Counted from the stretch's first letter, positions 1-6,857 are shown. The stretch: 14,557 nucleotides of DNA from an uncultured Pelagibacteraceae bacterium (GCA_902533955.1 CACANV010000011.1:1-14557); one strand, 5' to 3'. Made by a program: numbers and translations. Notes: generated from the sequence alone by a model not told the origin.

Positions 1-434
1 GTGCGGCAGGAAAAAAGGTTTATCAAAGATTTGTAAAAGGAAAAAGTAGGCTTAATAAATATCAACATCTAATGATAAGAGATATGGCTTATTTCGAAGC
101 ATTATATAATGAAATGCTAAACGACAAAAAAGCAAAAGTTGAAACTGTAGAAGGATTAAAGAAGGGCAGAGAAGCAATGAGAATGAGTCTGCAAATTTCA
201 CCGAAAGCAAAAACTTCTGAGGCTGTATTAAAATTTTGGGCTACAGGTAAAATGTTATCAGCAGCACATAAAAAAAATAAAAAAAAAAAGAAAAAAAAAT
301 CTAAAATTGATCCAGAGATTGCTGAAAGAGCGGCAGTACTTGCCAGCTTAAAAAAACAAATAGCAACAGCAAAAGTTAATGCACAAAGAGCGGCTACAAT
401 TCAAGCACAAAAAAAAATAGAGGAAAGTAATTAA
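1..434 (+). CDS. Lys-rich protein of unknown function, 3' part (5' end outside window)
   Basis: Not recognised as any family. The reading frame is open from the first complete codon at base 3, so the ATG at 72 is probably internal and the gene begins upstream of the window. The visible 143 residues are strongly basic and mostly helical in character. A first half carries a YFEALYNEML stretch. It is followed by a poly-Lys tract (about bases 262-305, HKKN then seven Lys), and then by an Ala/Lys/Gln-rich C-terminal helix ending KKIEESN. No signal peptide or membrane segment is visible in this part. The stop codon TAA (432-434) overlaps the ATG of the next gene by one base, so the two are almost certainly co-transcribed and probably translationally coupled. 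The Lys tract is encoded by long A runs, a possible slippage site. Coding status is supported by the open frame and the tight coupling. No function is proposed. Confidence 0.75.
   Translation, partial: AAGKKVYQRFVKGKSRLNKYQHLMIRDMAYFEALYNEMLNDKKAKVETVEGLKKGREAMRMSLQISPKAKTSEAVLKFWATGKMLSAAHKKNKKKKKKKSKIDPEIAERAAVLASLKKQIATAKVNAQRAATIQAQKKIEESN
270..299 (+). repeat. Long A-tracts inside the poly-Lys coding region
   Basis: Runs of 8 A, 11 A and 9 A are separated by single T and G bases. They encode the poly-Lys tract of the first gene. Such runs are prone to replication, transcription and translation slippage and also to sequencing indels, so the frame through here deserves checking. The frame as given is intact and continues to a stop coupled to the next gene. 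Confidence 0.7.
419..424 (+). promoter_or_regulatory. Shine-Dalgarno of the Met-rich gene
   Basis: AGAGGA lies 9 bases before the ATG at 434, inside the end of the preceding gene. It supports that start codon and independent ribosome loading on the Met-rich gene. Most other starts in this window lack such a motif. Confidence 0.7.
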
Positions 435-2938
435 TGTTTATAAAAATTATAATTAAAATCATATTTTTAACTTTATTATTTTTTAATTATGTTGCTAAAG
501 CTAATGATATTGCAGCAATGGGAAATATTTCTGATGCTGCAGGTAGTTCAGCCCAAGCTGCAGCAGATCAATTAGCAAATGATGCAGGAAAGGTTGCTGA
601 TAATATTGCTGGCGCAACAGAAGCTTTAGGTGAAGCTAAATCTGATATTGGTAAAGCACTAGACACCTCAATTGCTCAAGCTCAATCAGCAGTAAATTTT
701 GCTCAAGAAAGTTTAGCTAAAGGAGATATCACATCAGCTGTTCAAGCTATGTCAATGGTTGAAGGTGTAACCGACATGGCTTTAAATGCAGTTCCAGATC
801 CAACAGCTCTAGATATGTCAGGAATTGATTTTGCAAAAGATTTTTCACCTCAGGAAATGGCTGCTTTATCTAGTATAGCTGGACAAATGGGAGCAGGAAA
901 AGTTGTTGCAATGCAAAAATTAGCTGGACAAATGAATGCAGTAAGTAAAGCAGGATTTGATGCTAAAGGAATGATGGGATCTTTAGATTCTCAAGGCATA
1001 GGACTTGGTACAGCCATGGAAGGATTAGCAAGTGCAGGAATGGTTGACATGACAGCGGTTGTTGGCGCAGAAACTTTTGATATGTCAAATTTTGATGCAG
1101 GAAATTTTGCTTCAATGAATGTTGCAGAAATGGGAATGAGTCCAACTATGATGGCAGGAGCTTTAGAAGCATTACCAGTTGGCGCAGCAACTGCAGCATT
1201 AGAAACTTTGGCAGCGAACCCTGAAGCTATGGGTAAAATGGGAGAAGCAATGACAGGAGCGATTGCAGCAACCATGAGCGCAAAAGGTATGGGTGGTGAT
1301 ATGATGAAAAGTATGGAAGCTTCAATAGGAATTCAAGGAATGTCTGGAATGGCAGAAGGAATGAAGGGTATAGAAGGTATGAAAGAGATTGGAGAAGCAA
1401 TGGCAGGAATGGGAATGGAAAATGTTGCTAAAAGTCTTTCAACAGCTTTTGCAAATCCGGATGTTGGTATAACTGGAGCAATGTCGGGTAGTGTAGGAAT
1501 GATAAGTCAAGCTATTTCAGGAAAAACACCAAAAGAAAAGACAGCAATTGCAAAAGGAGCGGAAATGAAAGATTCTTTTGCTGGAAAAATGGCAGAATCG
1601 GCACCAGAAGCATTAGATATGCCAGAAGATATAAGTGAAACAGGAATGATGATGGGAGCAATGGTTATGGCAAAACCATCATTAGCAGGAGGATTGCCAG
1701 GAGCTATGGCTCCCCCAGAAAGTATGACAGCTAAAGCTATGGGAGAAATGATAGGAGAAAACTCACCATCAGGAGGTATGAAAGGAATGGCTGATATGGT
1801 GGGAGGTATGGGTCAAGCTGAAATGGGAGAAGCTATGGCGAGCATGACAGGAATGGAAGCTGGCGCAATGGATAAATTAGGAATGAGTGCAATGGCAGCC
1901 GAAACAGGAATGACACCAGGAATGGTTGCAAGCATGGGTGCTGCTGGAATGGCTGGAATGGATATAACTTCAGTAATGTCAACTAATGTAGCTGGTATGG
2001 GGAGTAAAGCTGTTCAAAGTTTAGCTGGAATGGCAAAAGGAGGAAATATGTCTGCTGGCATGATGGGCGACATGATGGAAGTAGGTTTAGTTAATCAAGG
2101 CACAATGGCTGCGATGGGTGCAAAAGGCATGGAAGGTTTGAGTGGCGCTATGGGTATGGAAGGTGGCGACATGGGATTGGCAGCAATGAGTGGCGGTATG
2201 GCCGGAATGGGCGAGATGAATATGGAAGCAACAATGAATCCAGAAATGGCTAATGCAATGGGATTAACAGGAAGTGCAGAAGGAGCTAAACTAGGTGATA
2301 TTATGGGTGGAGCACCTGAAGGTTTAGAGGGCTCTATGAAAGGTGGAATGAATTTAGGACAGGTATCTGCTGCAATGGGAACAGGTATTGATCCAGGAAA
2401 AGCTATTGGCTCAGTAGCCGGAGCTGCTATGGCAGCTAATGAAGCAGGATCAGGATTAGCAGGAGCCGCAATGGGAGCAGCAATGTCTGCTCAAGGTGCG
2501 GCAGCATCAGCAATGGGATCACATGCTATGGGTGCAGCCATGGGAGTTGGAGGTTTAGGTGAAGGCGATATGGGTAAAGCCATGGGCGGCGCAATGAAAG
2601 AAAGTATGGGCGGTGCTATGGGCGGAGCTATGGCTGGAGCTATGGCCGGAGGTATGCATAATGACATGGGTGGTGCCATGGGAGACATGGGTGGCGCTAT
2701 AGGTGATCATAAAGGTGGCATGGGCGATATGCCTGGCATGGGCGATATGAAAGATGCTATGGGCGGCATGGGTGGTGCTATGGGAGATATTGGTAAAACA
2801 GTTGGAGATGCGATGGGCAATCCAGGAGCTCCAGGAGGACCAGGACCAGGACCAGGAGGAGGACCAGGACCAGGACCAGGACCAGGACCAGGAGGAGGAC
2901 CAGGACCAGGTGGCGGTGGTGGAGGTGGTAAACCTTAA
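434..2938 (+). CDS. Exported Met/Gly/Ala-rich repetitive protein with Gly-Pro tail
   Basis: No known family is recognised. The 834 residues begin with a typical signal peptide: Lys residues, a hydrophobic core of about residues 5-20, and an AKA|ND cleavage site after residue 23. Residues 24-120 are an Ala-rich, probably helical segment of D/A/Q/E pattern. From about residue 100 to 800 the protein is dominated by Met, Gly and Ala. I count about 117 Met (14%), no Cys and no Trp; the only Tyr is in the signal peptide, and no aromatic residue follows the Phe near residue 380. Around residues 725-742 the repeat becomes a four-residue unit (GGAM/AGAM), a GxxxG glycine-zipper pattern. The last roughly 35 residues are (GP)n and GPGGG units followed by a poly-Gly run and KP. 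The start is fixed by AGAGGA 9 bases upstream and by the one-base overlap with the upstream gene. It could be a surface or periplasmic structural polymer, a metal-binding protein, or a sulfur-rich store; nothing in the sequence decides between these. Confidence 0.85.
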   Translation: MFIKIIIKIIFLTLLFFNYVAKANDIAAMGNISDAAGSSAQAAADQLANDAGKVADNIAGATEALGEAKSDIGKALDTSIAQAQSAVNFAQESLAKGDITSAVQAMSMVEGVTDMALNAVPDPTALDMSGIDFAKDFSPQEMAALSSIAGQMGAGKVVAMQKLAGQMNAVSKAGFDAKGMMGSLDSQGIGLGTAMEGLASAGMVDMTAVVGAETFDMSNFDAGNFASMNVAEMGMSPTMMAGALEALPVGAATAALETLAANPEAMGKMGEAMTGAIAATMSAKGMGGDMMKSMEASIGIQGMSGMAEGMKGIEGMKEIGEAMAGMGMENVAKSLSTAFANPDVGITGAMSGSVGMISQAISGKTPKEKTAIAKGAEMKDSFAGKMAESAPEALDMPEDISETGMMMGAMVMAKPSLAGGLPGAMAPPESMTAKAMGEMIGENSPSGGMKGMADMVGGMGQAEMGEAMASMTGMEAGAMDKLGMSAMAAETGMTPGMVASMGAAGMAGMDITSVMSTNVAGMGSKAVQSLAGMAKGGNMSAGMMGDMMEVGLVNQGTMAAMGAKGMEGLSGAMGMEGGDMGLAAMSGGMAGMGEMNMEATMNPEMANAMGLTGSAEGAKLGDIMGGAPEGLEGSMKGGMNLGQVSAAMGTGIDPGKAIGSVAGAAMAANEAGSGLAGAAMGAAMSAQGAAASAMGSHAMGAAMGVGGLGEGDMGKAMGGAMKESMGGAMGGAMAGAMAGGMHNDMGGAMGDMGGAIGDHKGGMGDMPGMGDMKDAMGGMGGAMGDIGKTVGDAMGNPGAPGGPGPGPGGGPGPGPGPGPGGGPGPGGGGGGGKP
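2822..2910 (+). repeat. CCAGGA hexanucleotide tandem repeat encoding (Pro-Gly)n
   Basis: A direct tandem array is built from the unit ccagga, interrupted by extra gga triplets to give two near-identical longer blocks (about 2837-2862 and 2867-2898). It encodes the Gly-Pro tail of the Met-rich protein. Six-base units keep the frame when the copy number changes, so length variation between strains would give proteins with longer or shorter tails. The array is a sharp GC-rich island in otherwise AT-rich DNA. Confidence 0.85.
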
Positions 2939-2955
2939 TTAACCTTTACCTCTCC
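2921..2955. other. Imperfect inverted repeat straddling two convergent stop codons
   Basis: GGTAAA (2927-2932) pairs with TTTACC (2945-2950), and GGAG (2921-2924) with CTCC (2952-2955). The self-complementary TTAATTAA (2935-2942), which contains both stop codons, lies in the centre. It could fold in transcripts from either strand and serve as a weak shared transcription end. No U-tract follows on either strand, so it is not a standard intrinsic terminator. Confidence 0.3.
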
Positions 2956-4834
2956 AAGGAATAGTTTTATCTATTATTTTTCTAATTGTAACATCGAATA
3001 ATAAACCTAACATTCCCATTACAAAAATAGTTATCCATATTACTTCGTATTGCATATATTTTCTTGCAACATTTTCAACAAAACCTATACCTGAAGTACC
3101 AGCCAAAAATTCTGCAGCGACTAATGTTCCCCAACACATACCTACAGCAACCCTTACTCCTGTTAGTATTTCAGGTAATGAATTAGGAAATATAACTTCT
3201 CTAAGTATTTGCCATCTGGATGCGCCCAGTGAATGTGCGGCATGAATCTTAGAAAGCTGCGTTCCTGATGCACCAGCTCTTGCTGAGATAATCATAATTG
3301 AAAAAGATACCATAAATAGTAAAAATACCTTTCCAAGTTCATCAATTCCAAAAACTGTAATTACTAAAGGCGCCCATGCAAGTGGTGGTACTGGTCTATA
3401 TAGTTCAACAAGTGGGTCAAAAAAACCTTTAGCAAATCTATTTAAACCCATAAATATACCCAATGGAACACCAAAGATAATTCCAAGAGTTAATCCCAAA
3501 AATACTCTTAAAAAAGAATCCCAAATATGACCTGTCGGGACAGGTATTTTAAAAGCTTCAAATTCACCAGTCACAATGTCTAAAATTTTACTTTTAAAAT
3601 TAGGTTCAACAGTGCCCTCAGAGGTATGAACAGGATACTTTCCTGGCATTACATCAGCTATCCAATCAGGAAGAAAGAACCCTACAATTTTATTAACTCC
3701 CATCATTTCATACCAAATCATAGGAATTCTTTTAAATCCTATACTTGGTTTTAAAAGATCTCCAAAGATTCTAAAAGTATCAGATGGTTTAGGTAACCAT
3801 CTTCCAGGGCCATCCTCCGCACAAGTTGGACCGCTAGCAACTATTGTTCCACCTGGAAACAATATTATATCTTTAATTCTTGTAGATCCTTGTTCTTTTT
3901 TTTGAACTTTATCAAATGATCTGATTGCTTTTTCCATTTCATCCAATGCATTTGGTGGAAAAACACTTTCATATTCTATTCTTTGACCGAGTTTTTTTAT
4001 TTCTTTAATGTAAGCAGTTTCTAGCTCTTGATCATCATTCAATGAATTTCTGTAATCTTTAATTTCATCTCTAATTTCTTTTAAGAGTCTTAAATATTCT
4101 GGATTATGATTCCTCATTGAAAAAAACTCATCACTAATTAAATTTAATTCTTGAGCTGCGGTGTGAAATTTTAAACCTACTTTACTTTCAGGCAAAGGAG
4201 GAACTTCCATGCCAGTTGCACCCCAACCTAGCTGTTTTTTGGTAGCTGCTATTCTTTTATTTTCCTCTTCTTCACTTAAAGGAGTAGGGTAAGTATCTTT
4301 TGGAAAATCTTTAGTAAGATTATTTATCCTATTTGTTAAACTATTTATTATATTTTTAGTTTTAGTTTCTAAATATTTTTCATTAGTTAATAATGGAATT
4401 GTTCGTCGAGTTTTATTAAGCAAATTAATAAATTTTTCTTTATCCTGATTTTTTAAACCAGAAGAATTCTTTATTTCAATTATTTTATCGCTGATATTTA
4501 TATTTTCACGCTTAATAAGAGCAGTACTCTTATGACTTCTTTCTTCTATTGGGAAAAGGTACTTTAAAGACAATAAGGACTCATTAACTTTAGCAACCTG
4601 ACAAAGCTCATTTGCAGATTTTGGATAAAATGCTTTTGCTATATCCCAGGAATAATAGAGCCAAGTAAATAAAAGAAAACTACTTCCAACTACTACCCAA
4701 TGGATTCCACCTTTTGCTCTTTCAGGATTTCCAAAAACAGCATCACTTTTTTCAGTTTTAACTAATTTTTGTCCATAAAGAATAGAACCGATAACTGCAA
4801 AGATTATTAGAAATGTAACTATTCCTGTAATCAT
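2939..4834 (-). CDS. tauC: Taurine-type ABC transporter permease TauC with long N-terminal extension
   Basis: This is the membrane permease of a taurine/sulfonate-class ABC importer. The canonical permease core occupies about residues 430-625, with several hydrophobic helices and an EAA-type loop (HAAHSLGASRWQILREV, residues 531-547, followed by FPNSLPEI) that docks on the ATPase. The C-terminal AEFLAGTSGIGF stretch is typical of the TauC/SsuC group. Family members are usually about 250-280 residues, whereas this one has 631. The extra part holds a membrane segment at about 1-20, a second at about 44-63, and then about 250 residues rich in Lys, Glu and Asn that are probably helical. A stretch WLPKPSDTF (346-354) resembles the usual TauC N-terminus, followed by another roughly 75-residue insertion before the core. 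The start lies one base after the tauB stop, indicating co-translation. The stop abuts that of the convergent Met-rich gene. Confidence 0.92.
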   Translation of the reverse strand: MITGIVTFLIIFAVIGSILYGQKLVKTEKSDAVFGNPERAKGGIHWVVVGSSFLLFTWLYYSWDIAKAFYPKSANELCQVAKVNESLLSLKYLFPIEERSHKSTALIKRENINISDKIIEIKNSSGLKNQDKEKFINLLNKTRRTIPLLTNEKYLETKTKNIINSLTNRINNLTKDFPKDTYPTPLSEEEENKRIAATKKQLGWGATGMEVPPLPESKVGLKFHTAAQELNLISDEFFSMRNHNPEYLRLLKEIRDEIKDYRNSLNDDQELETAYIKEIKKLGQRIEYESVFPPNALDEMEKAIRSFDKVQKKEQGSTRIKDIILFPGGTIVASGPTCAEDGPGRWLPKPSDTFRIFGDLLKPSIGFKRIPMIWYEMMGVNKIVGFFLPDWIADVMPGKYPVHTSEGTVEPNFKSKILDIVTGEFEAFKIPVPTGHIWDSFLRVFLGLTLGIIFGVPLGIFMGLNRFAKGFFDPLVELYRPVPPLAWAPLVITVFGIDELGKVFLLFMVSFSIMIISARAGASGTQLSKIHAAHSLGASRWQILREVIFPNSLPEILTGVRVAVGMCWGTLVAAEFLAGTSGIGFVENVARKYMQYEVIWITIFVMGMLGLLFDVTIRKIIDKTIPWRGKG

Positions 4835-4835
4835 T

Positions 4836-5633
4836 TTAACTTTCTTTACCCATAATTTCTTCTTCCATATCCCAAATCATTGATAAAATTTCTTCTCTTT
4901 TTGATACAAATTCTTCATTATTTTTTATTTCTCTTAAATCTTCATTTAAACCCATATTGGCAAATGGAAGTTTGTATTCTTTATGAATTCTTCCTGGCCT
5001 TGGAGCCATTACATATACTCGCTCACCTAGTAATAAAGCTTCTTCGACGGAGTGAGTAATTAAAATAATTGTTTTTCCAGTTTCTTTCCAAATTTTCAAA
5101 ACTAAAGATTGCATTTTTTCTCTAGTTAACGCATCTAGCGCACCTAAAGGCTCATCCATTAATATTAAGTCAGGGTCATTAATCAAACATCTTGCTAAAG
5201 CCACTCTTTGTTGCATTCCACCAGATAATTGGTAAGTAGGCGTGTTTCCAAAGCCTTTTAATCCAACAATTTCAAGCCATTCTTCTACTTTTTTAGCAGT
5301 TTCAATTGGGTTTACTTTTTTCATTCTTAAACCAAAATTTACATTTTGAGCAACAGTTAACCATTCAAATAGAGCACCTTGTTGGAAAACCATTCCTCTT
5401 TCAACTCCAGGTCCGTTAATTTCTTTTTCACCCAATATAATTGAACCAGAAGTAGGTCTGAGAAAACCTGCTGTAATATTTAACAAAGTTGTTTTTCCAC
5501 AACCAGAAGGACCAAGCACAGTTAACAATTCACCTTTTTTTAAAGTAAAACTTATATCTTTAAGAGCATGAACAGTTTCTCCTTTTGGAGATTTAAAAAT
5601 CATATTTACATTTTGAGAAACGAGATTGCTCAT
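4836..5633 (-). CDS. tauB: Taurine-type ABC transporter ATP-binding protein TauB
   Basis: This cytoplasmic ATPase powers the TauABC importer. All nucleotide-binding motifs are intact: Walker A GPSGCGKTT (41-49), Q-loop VFQQ (82-85), signature LSGGMQQR (136-143), Walker B LILMDEP (156-162), D-loop GALD (164-167), and the switch His in LITHS (H194). The length of 265 is normal for the TauB/SsuB/NrtD group. It lies between tauA (83 bases upstream, separated by a hairpin with a U-tract) and tauC (1 base downstream). The ATG has no Shine-Dalgarno motif: the leader just before it is almost pure U and A. TauB is therefore likely made at lower level than TauA, as is common when the binding protein is needed in excess. 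ATPase identity is certain; substrate assignment rests on its tauA and tauC neighbours. Confidence 0.95.
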   Translation of the reverse strand: MSNLVSQNVNMIFKSPKGETVHALKDISFTLKKGELLTVLGPSGCGKTTLLNITAGFLRPTSGSIILGEKEINGPGVERGMVFQQGALFEWLTVAQNVNFGLRMKKVNPIETAKKVEEWLEIVGLKGFGNTPTYQLSGGMQQRVALARCLINDPDLILMDEPLGALDALTREKMQSLVLKIWKETGKTIILITHSVEEALLLGERVYVMAPRPGRIHKEYKLPFANMGLNEDLREIKNNEEFVSKREEILSMIWDMEEEIMGKES

Positions 5634-5658
5634 AAAAAAAATATATTAAAATTTTAAT

Positions 5659-5696
5659 AAAAAAATAGGCACCAATTTAAAAATTGGCGCCTATTT
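5659..5696 (-). terminator. Hairpin plus U-tract between tauA and tauB (terminator or attenuator)
   Basis: Two 16-base arms (5681-5696 and 5663-5678) separated by 2 bases pair throughout. The one irregular pair (5671 with 5688) is a G-U wobble in RNA from the - strand but an A-C mismatch in + strand RNA, so the structure suits the leftward transcript. A run of U (bases 5665-5659) follows the stem directly. It lies 20 bases after the tauA stop and ahead of tauB, so it probably ends part of the transcripts and protects the 3' end of tauA mRNA. Confidence 0.85.
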
Positions 5697-5716
5697 ATAA
5701 TTAGTTTTATTTACTC

Positions 5717-6697
5717 TTAGTTAGGCAGATAACCAGTATCCACTACTGCAGAGTAATCACTTAGTGCTGGATTTTCTGATGTAGCAAACATATTACCCAT
5801 AACTTCTAGGTAAGTCATAAGGATACCACCTTTATTCATGTAGCTTGATTTCATTTTTGCTGCATTTATAAATTCAAATCCACCCATTTGCTTTTTAGTA
5901 CCAGCAAGATCCATAGCTGCGTCTTTAGCAATTACGTTCATATCAGATTTTCCTGAATTATATCTTGCGTTAGCTTCGTGAGTTACTTCAACAAAAGTTC
6001 TAACCATTCCTGGGTTTTCTTTTAAGAATTTGTTAGTTACTGAAGTAATATCAATACCAGCAATACCTGCATCTTGAGCTTCTTTTACTGTTAATAGTGA
6101 AGCGCCTTTTTCTTTAGCTGCTGCGATAGATTTACCACCAAATAGACATGCCATAGCAACGTCACCGTTAACAAATGCTGCAGAACCATCTTCTGGCGCC
6201 ATATCAACAACTGACATTTTAGAAATATCAGCTCCTACAACTCTCATTGTTTCTTTAAATACATAGTCAGCCATAGTTCCTAAAGGAACTGCAACTTTTT
6301 GACCATCTAATTTTGATGAAGCATTTCCTTTATCAATACCTTTTGCCGCAACACAAGTAGTTCCACCCATTCCGTAAATAACCGCAATATCTACAAGCTT
6401 GATCGGAGCTTTAGCGTTAACTGCATTTACGAAAGGAGTTAAACCTTGTGAAAAAGAAATATCAATATCCCCAGATAACATTGCCTCAGTCATCTCACCG
6501 CCAGTTTTAAAGTCAGTCCATTTTACCGGTACTCCTAAAGCTTTATCAAAAATCTTTTTAACTTTATCTTCCTGGTTTGGAGTCGCCCATTCCAAGAAGA
6601 AAGCAACTCTAACTTCATTTGCTGCAGCATTAGCAACAGAAATGCTTAAATTTAGAGCAATAATACTTCCAAGAATAAAACTTATTAGTTTTTTCAT
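5717..6697 (-). CDS. tauA: Taurine-type ABC transporter periplasmic substrate-binding protein TauA
   Basis: This exported binding protein would capture taurine or a related sulfonate/amino acid and deliver it to TauBC. The first 24 residues are a signal peptide (MKK, hydrophobic core, ANA before the cleavage site). The mature part begins like other TauA/SsuA/NMT1-type proteins, with VRVAFFLEWATPNQ near residues 29-42. It continues with GGEMTEAMLSGDIDISFSQG (about 66-85) and a hinge-like VAVPLGTMADYVF segment. The length of 326 is normal. Only two Cys are visible (in GGTTC and AMAC), which could form a disulfide. The start has AGGAG 5 bases upstream. This is the first gene of the leftward tauABC unit. 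The substrate is inferred from family resemblance and from the neighbouring aminotransferase; other omega-amino acids such as beta-alanine are possible. Confidence 0.92.
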   Translation of the reverse strand: MKKLISFILGSIIALNLSISVANAAANEVRVAFFLEWATPNQEDKVKKIFDKALGVPVKWTDFKTGGEMTEAMLSGDIDISFSQGLTPFVNAVNAKAPIKLVDIAVIYGMGGTTCVAAKGIDKGNASSKLDGQKVAVPLGTMADYVFKETMRVVGADISKMSVVDMAPEDGSAAFVNGDVAMACLFGGKSIAAAKEKGASLLTVKEAQDAGIAGIDITSVTNKFLKENPGMVRTFVEVTHEANARYNSGKSDMNVIAKDAAMDLAGTKKQMGGFEFINAAKMKSSYMNKGGILMTYLEVMGNMFATSENPALSDYSAVVDTGYLPN

Positions 6698-6702
6698 TTT
6701 GT

Positions 6703-6707
6703 CTCCT
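6703..6707 (-). promoter_or_regulatory. Strong Shine-Dalgarno of tauA
   Basis: AGGAG on the - strand lies 5 bases before the tauA ATG. It fixes the start and predicts strong translation of the binding protein. tauB, the aminotransferase, ald and the flavoprotein lack a comparable site. Confidence 0.8.
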
Positions 6708-6769
6708 GTTAATTAAATTTAATTTACGTTTTATATTTAAGATCATTATTTAACTGAAGTAAACGATGA

Positions 6770-6775
6770 ATTATA
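6770..6775 (-). promoter_or_regulatory. Candidate -10 box for tauABC
   Basis: TATAAT reads on the - strand 73 bases before the tauA ATG. No good -35 hexamer sits 16-18 bases upstream; instead the 17-base dyad begins there. That arrangement would suit a promoter depending on an activator. Chance TATAAT-like strings are frequent in such AT-rich DNA. Confidence 0.4.
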
Positions 6776-6797
6776 AGTGAAAATATTATTTAAATAG

Positions 6798-6814
6798 TAC
6801 AACTTTAAGTTGTA
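6798..6814. promoter_or_regulatory. Perfect 8+1+8 dyad, candidate operator in the divergent tau region
   Basis: TACAACTT, a central T, and AAGTTGTA form a perfect inverted repeat in the 203-base gap between the divergent tauA and aminotransferase genes. Its size fits a dimeric regulator. It lies just upstream of the candidate tauA -10 box, at about the -35 position, and about 90 bases upstream of the aminotransferase start. Taurine genes in other bacteria are controlled by the GntR/MocR-type TauR. No regulator gene is in this window, so the binding protein is unknown. Confidence 0.45.
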
Positions 6815-6857
6815 GGTTTAAAAGAATTATCTAAATTTATTTTCTATTTAAATAAAT

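Noticed and set aside
963..1275. Open frames on the - strand inside the Met-rich gene
   Set aside because: They mirror the regular atg/gga/gca codon pattern of the real gene, lack start signals and overlap each other. The + strand gene has a signal peptide and Shine-Dalgarno.
2822..2910. CRISPR-like or regulatory DNA repeat
   Set aside because: The units are contiguous 6-mers with no spacers and lie in frame in a coding region; this is a simple coding repeat.
2822..2932. Collagen-like domain
   Set aside because: The units alternate Gly-Pro with period two and GPGGG, not the Gly-X-Y period of three needed for a collagen helix.
2491..2942. Further frames across the repeat region (- strand Pro/Ala/Met-rich frame and + strand Asp/Gln-rich frame)
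   Set aside because: Both are low-complexity shadows of the repeat DNA read in other frames.
6399..6716. + strand frame opposite the tauA 5' end
   Set aside because: It lies entirely opposite a well-supported tauA start and signal peptide, and shows no recognisable motif.
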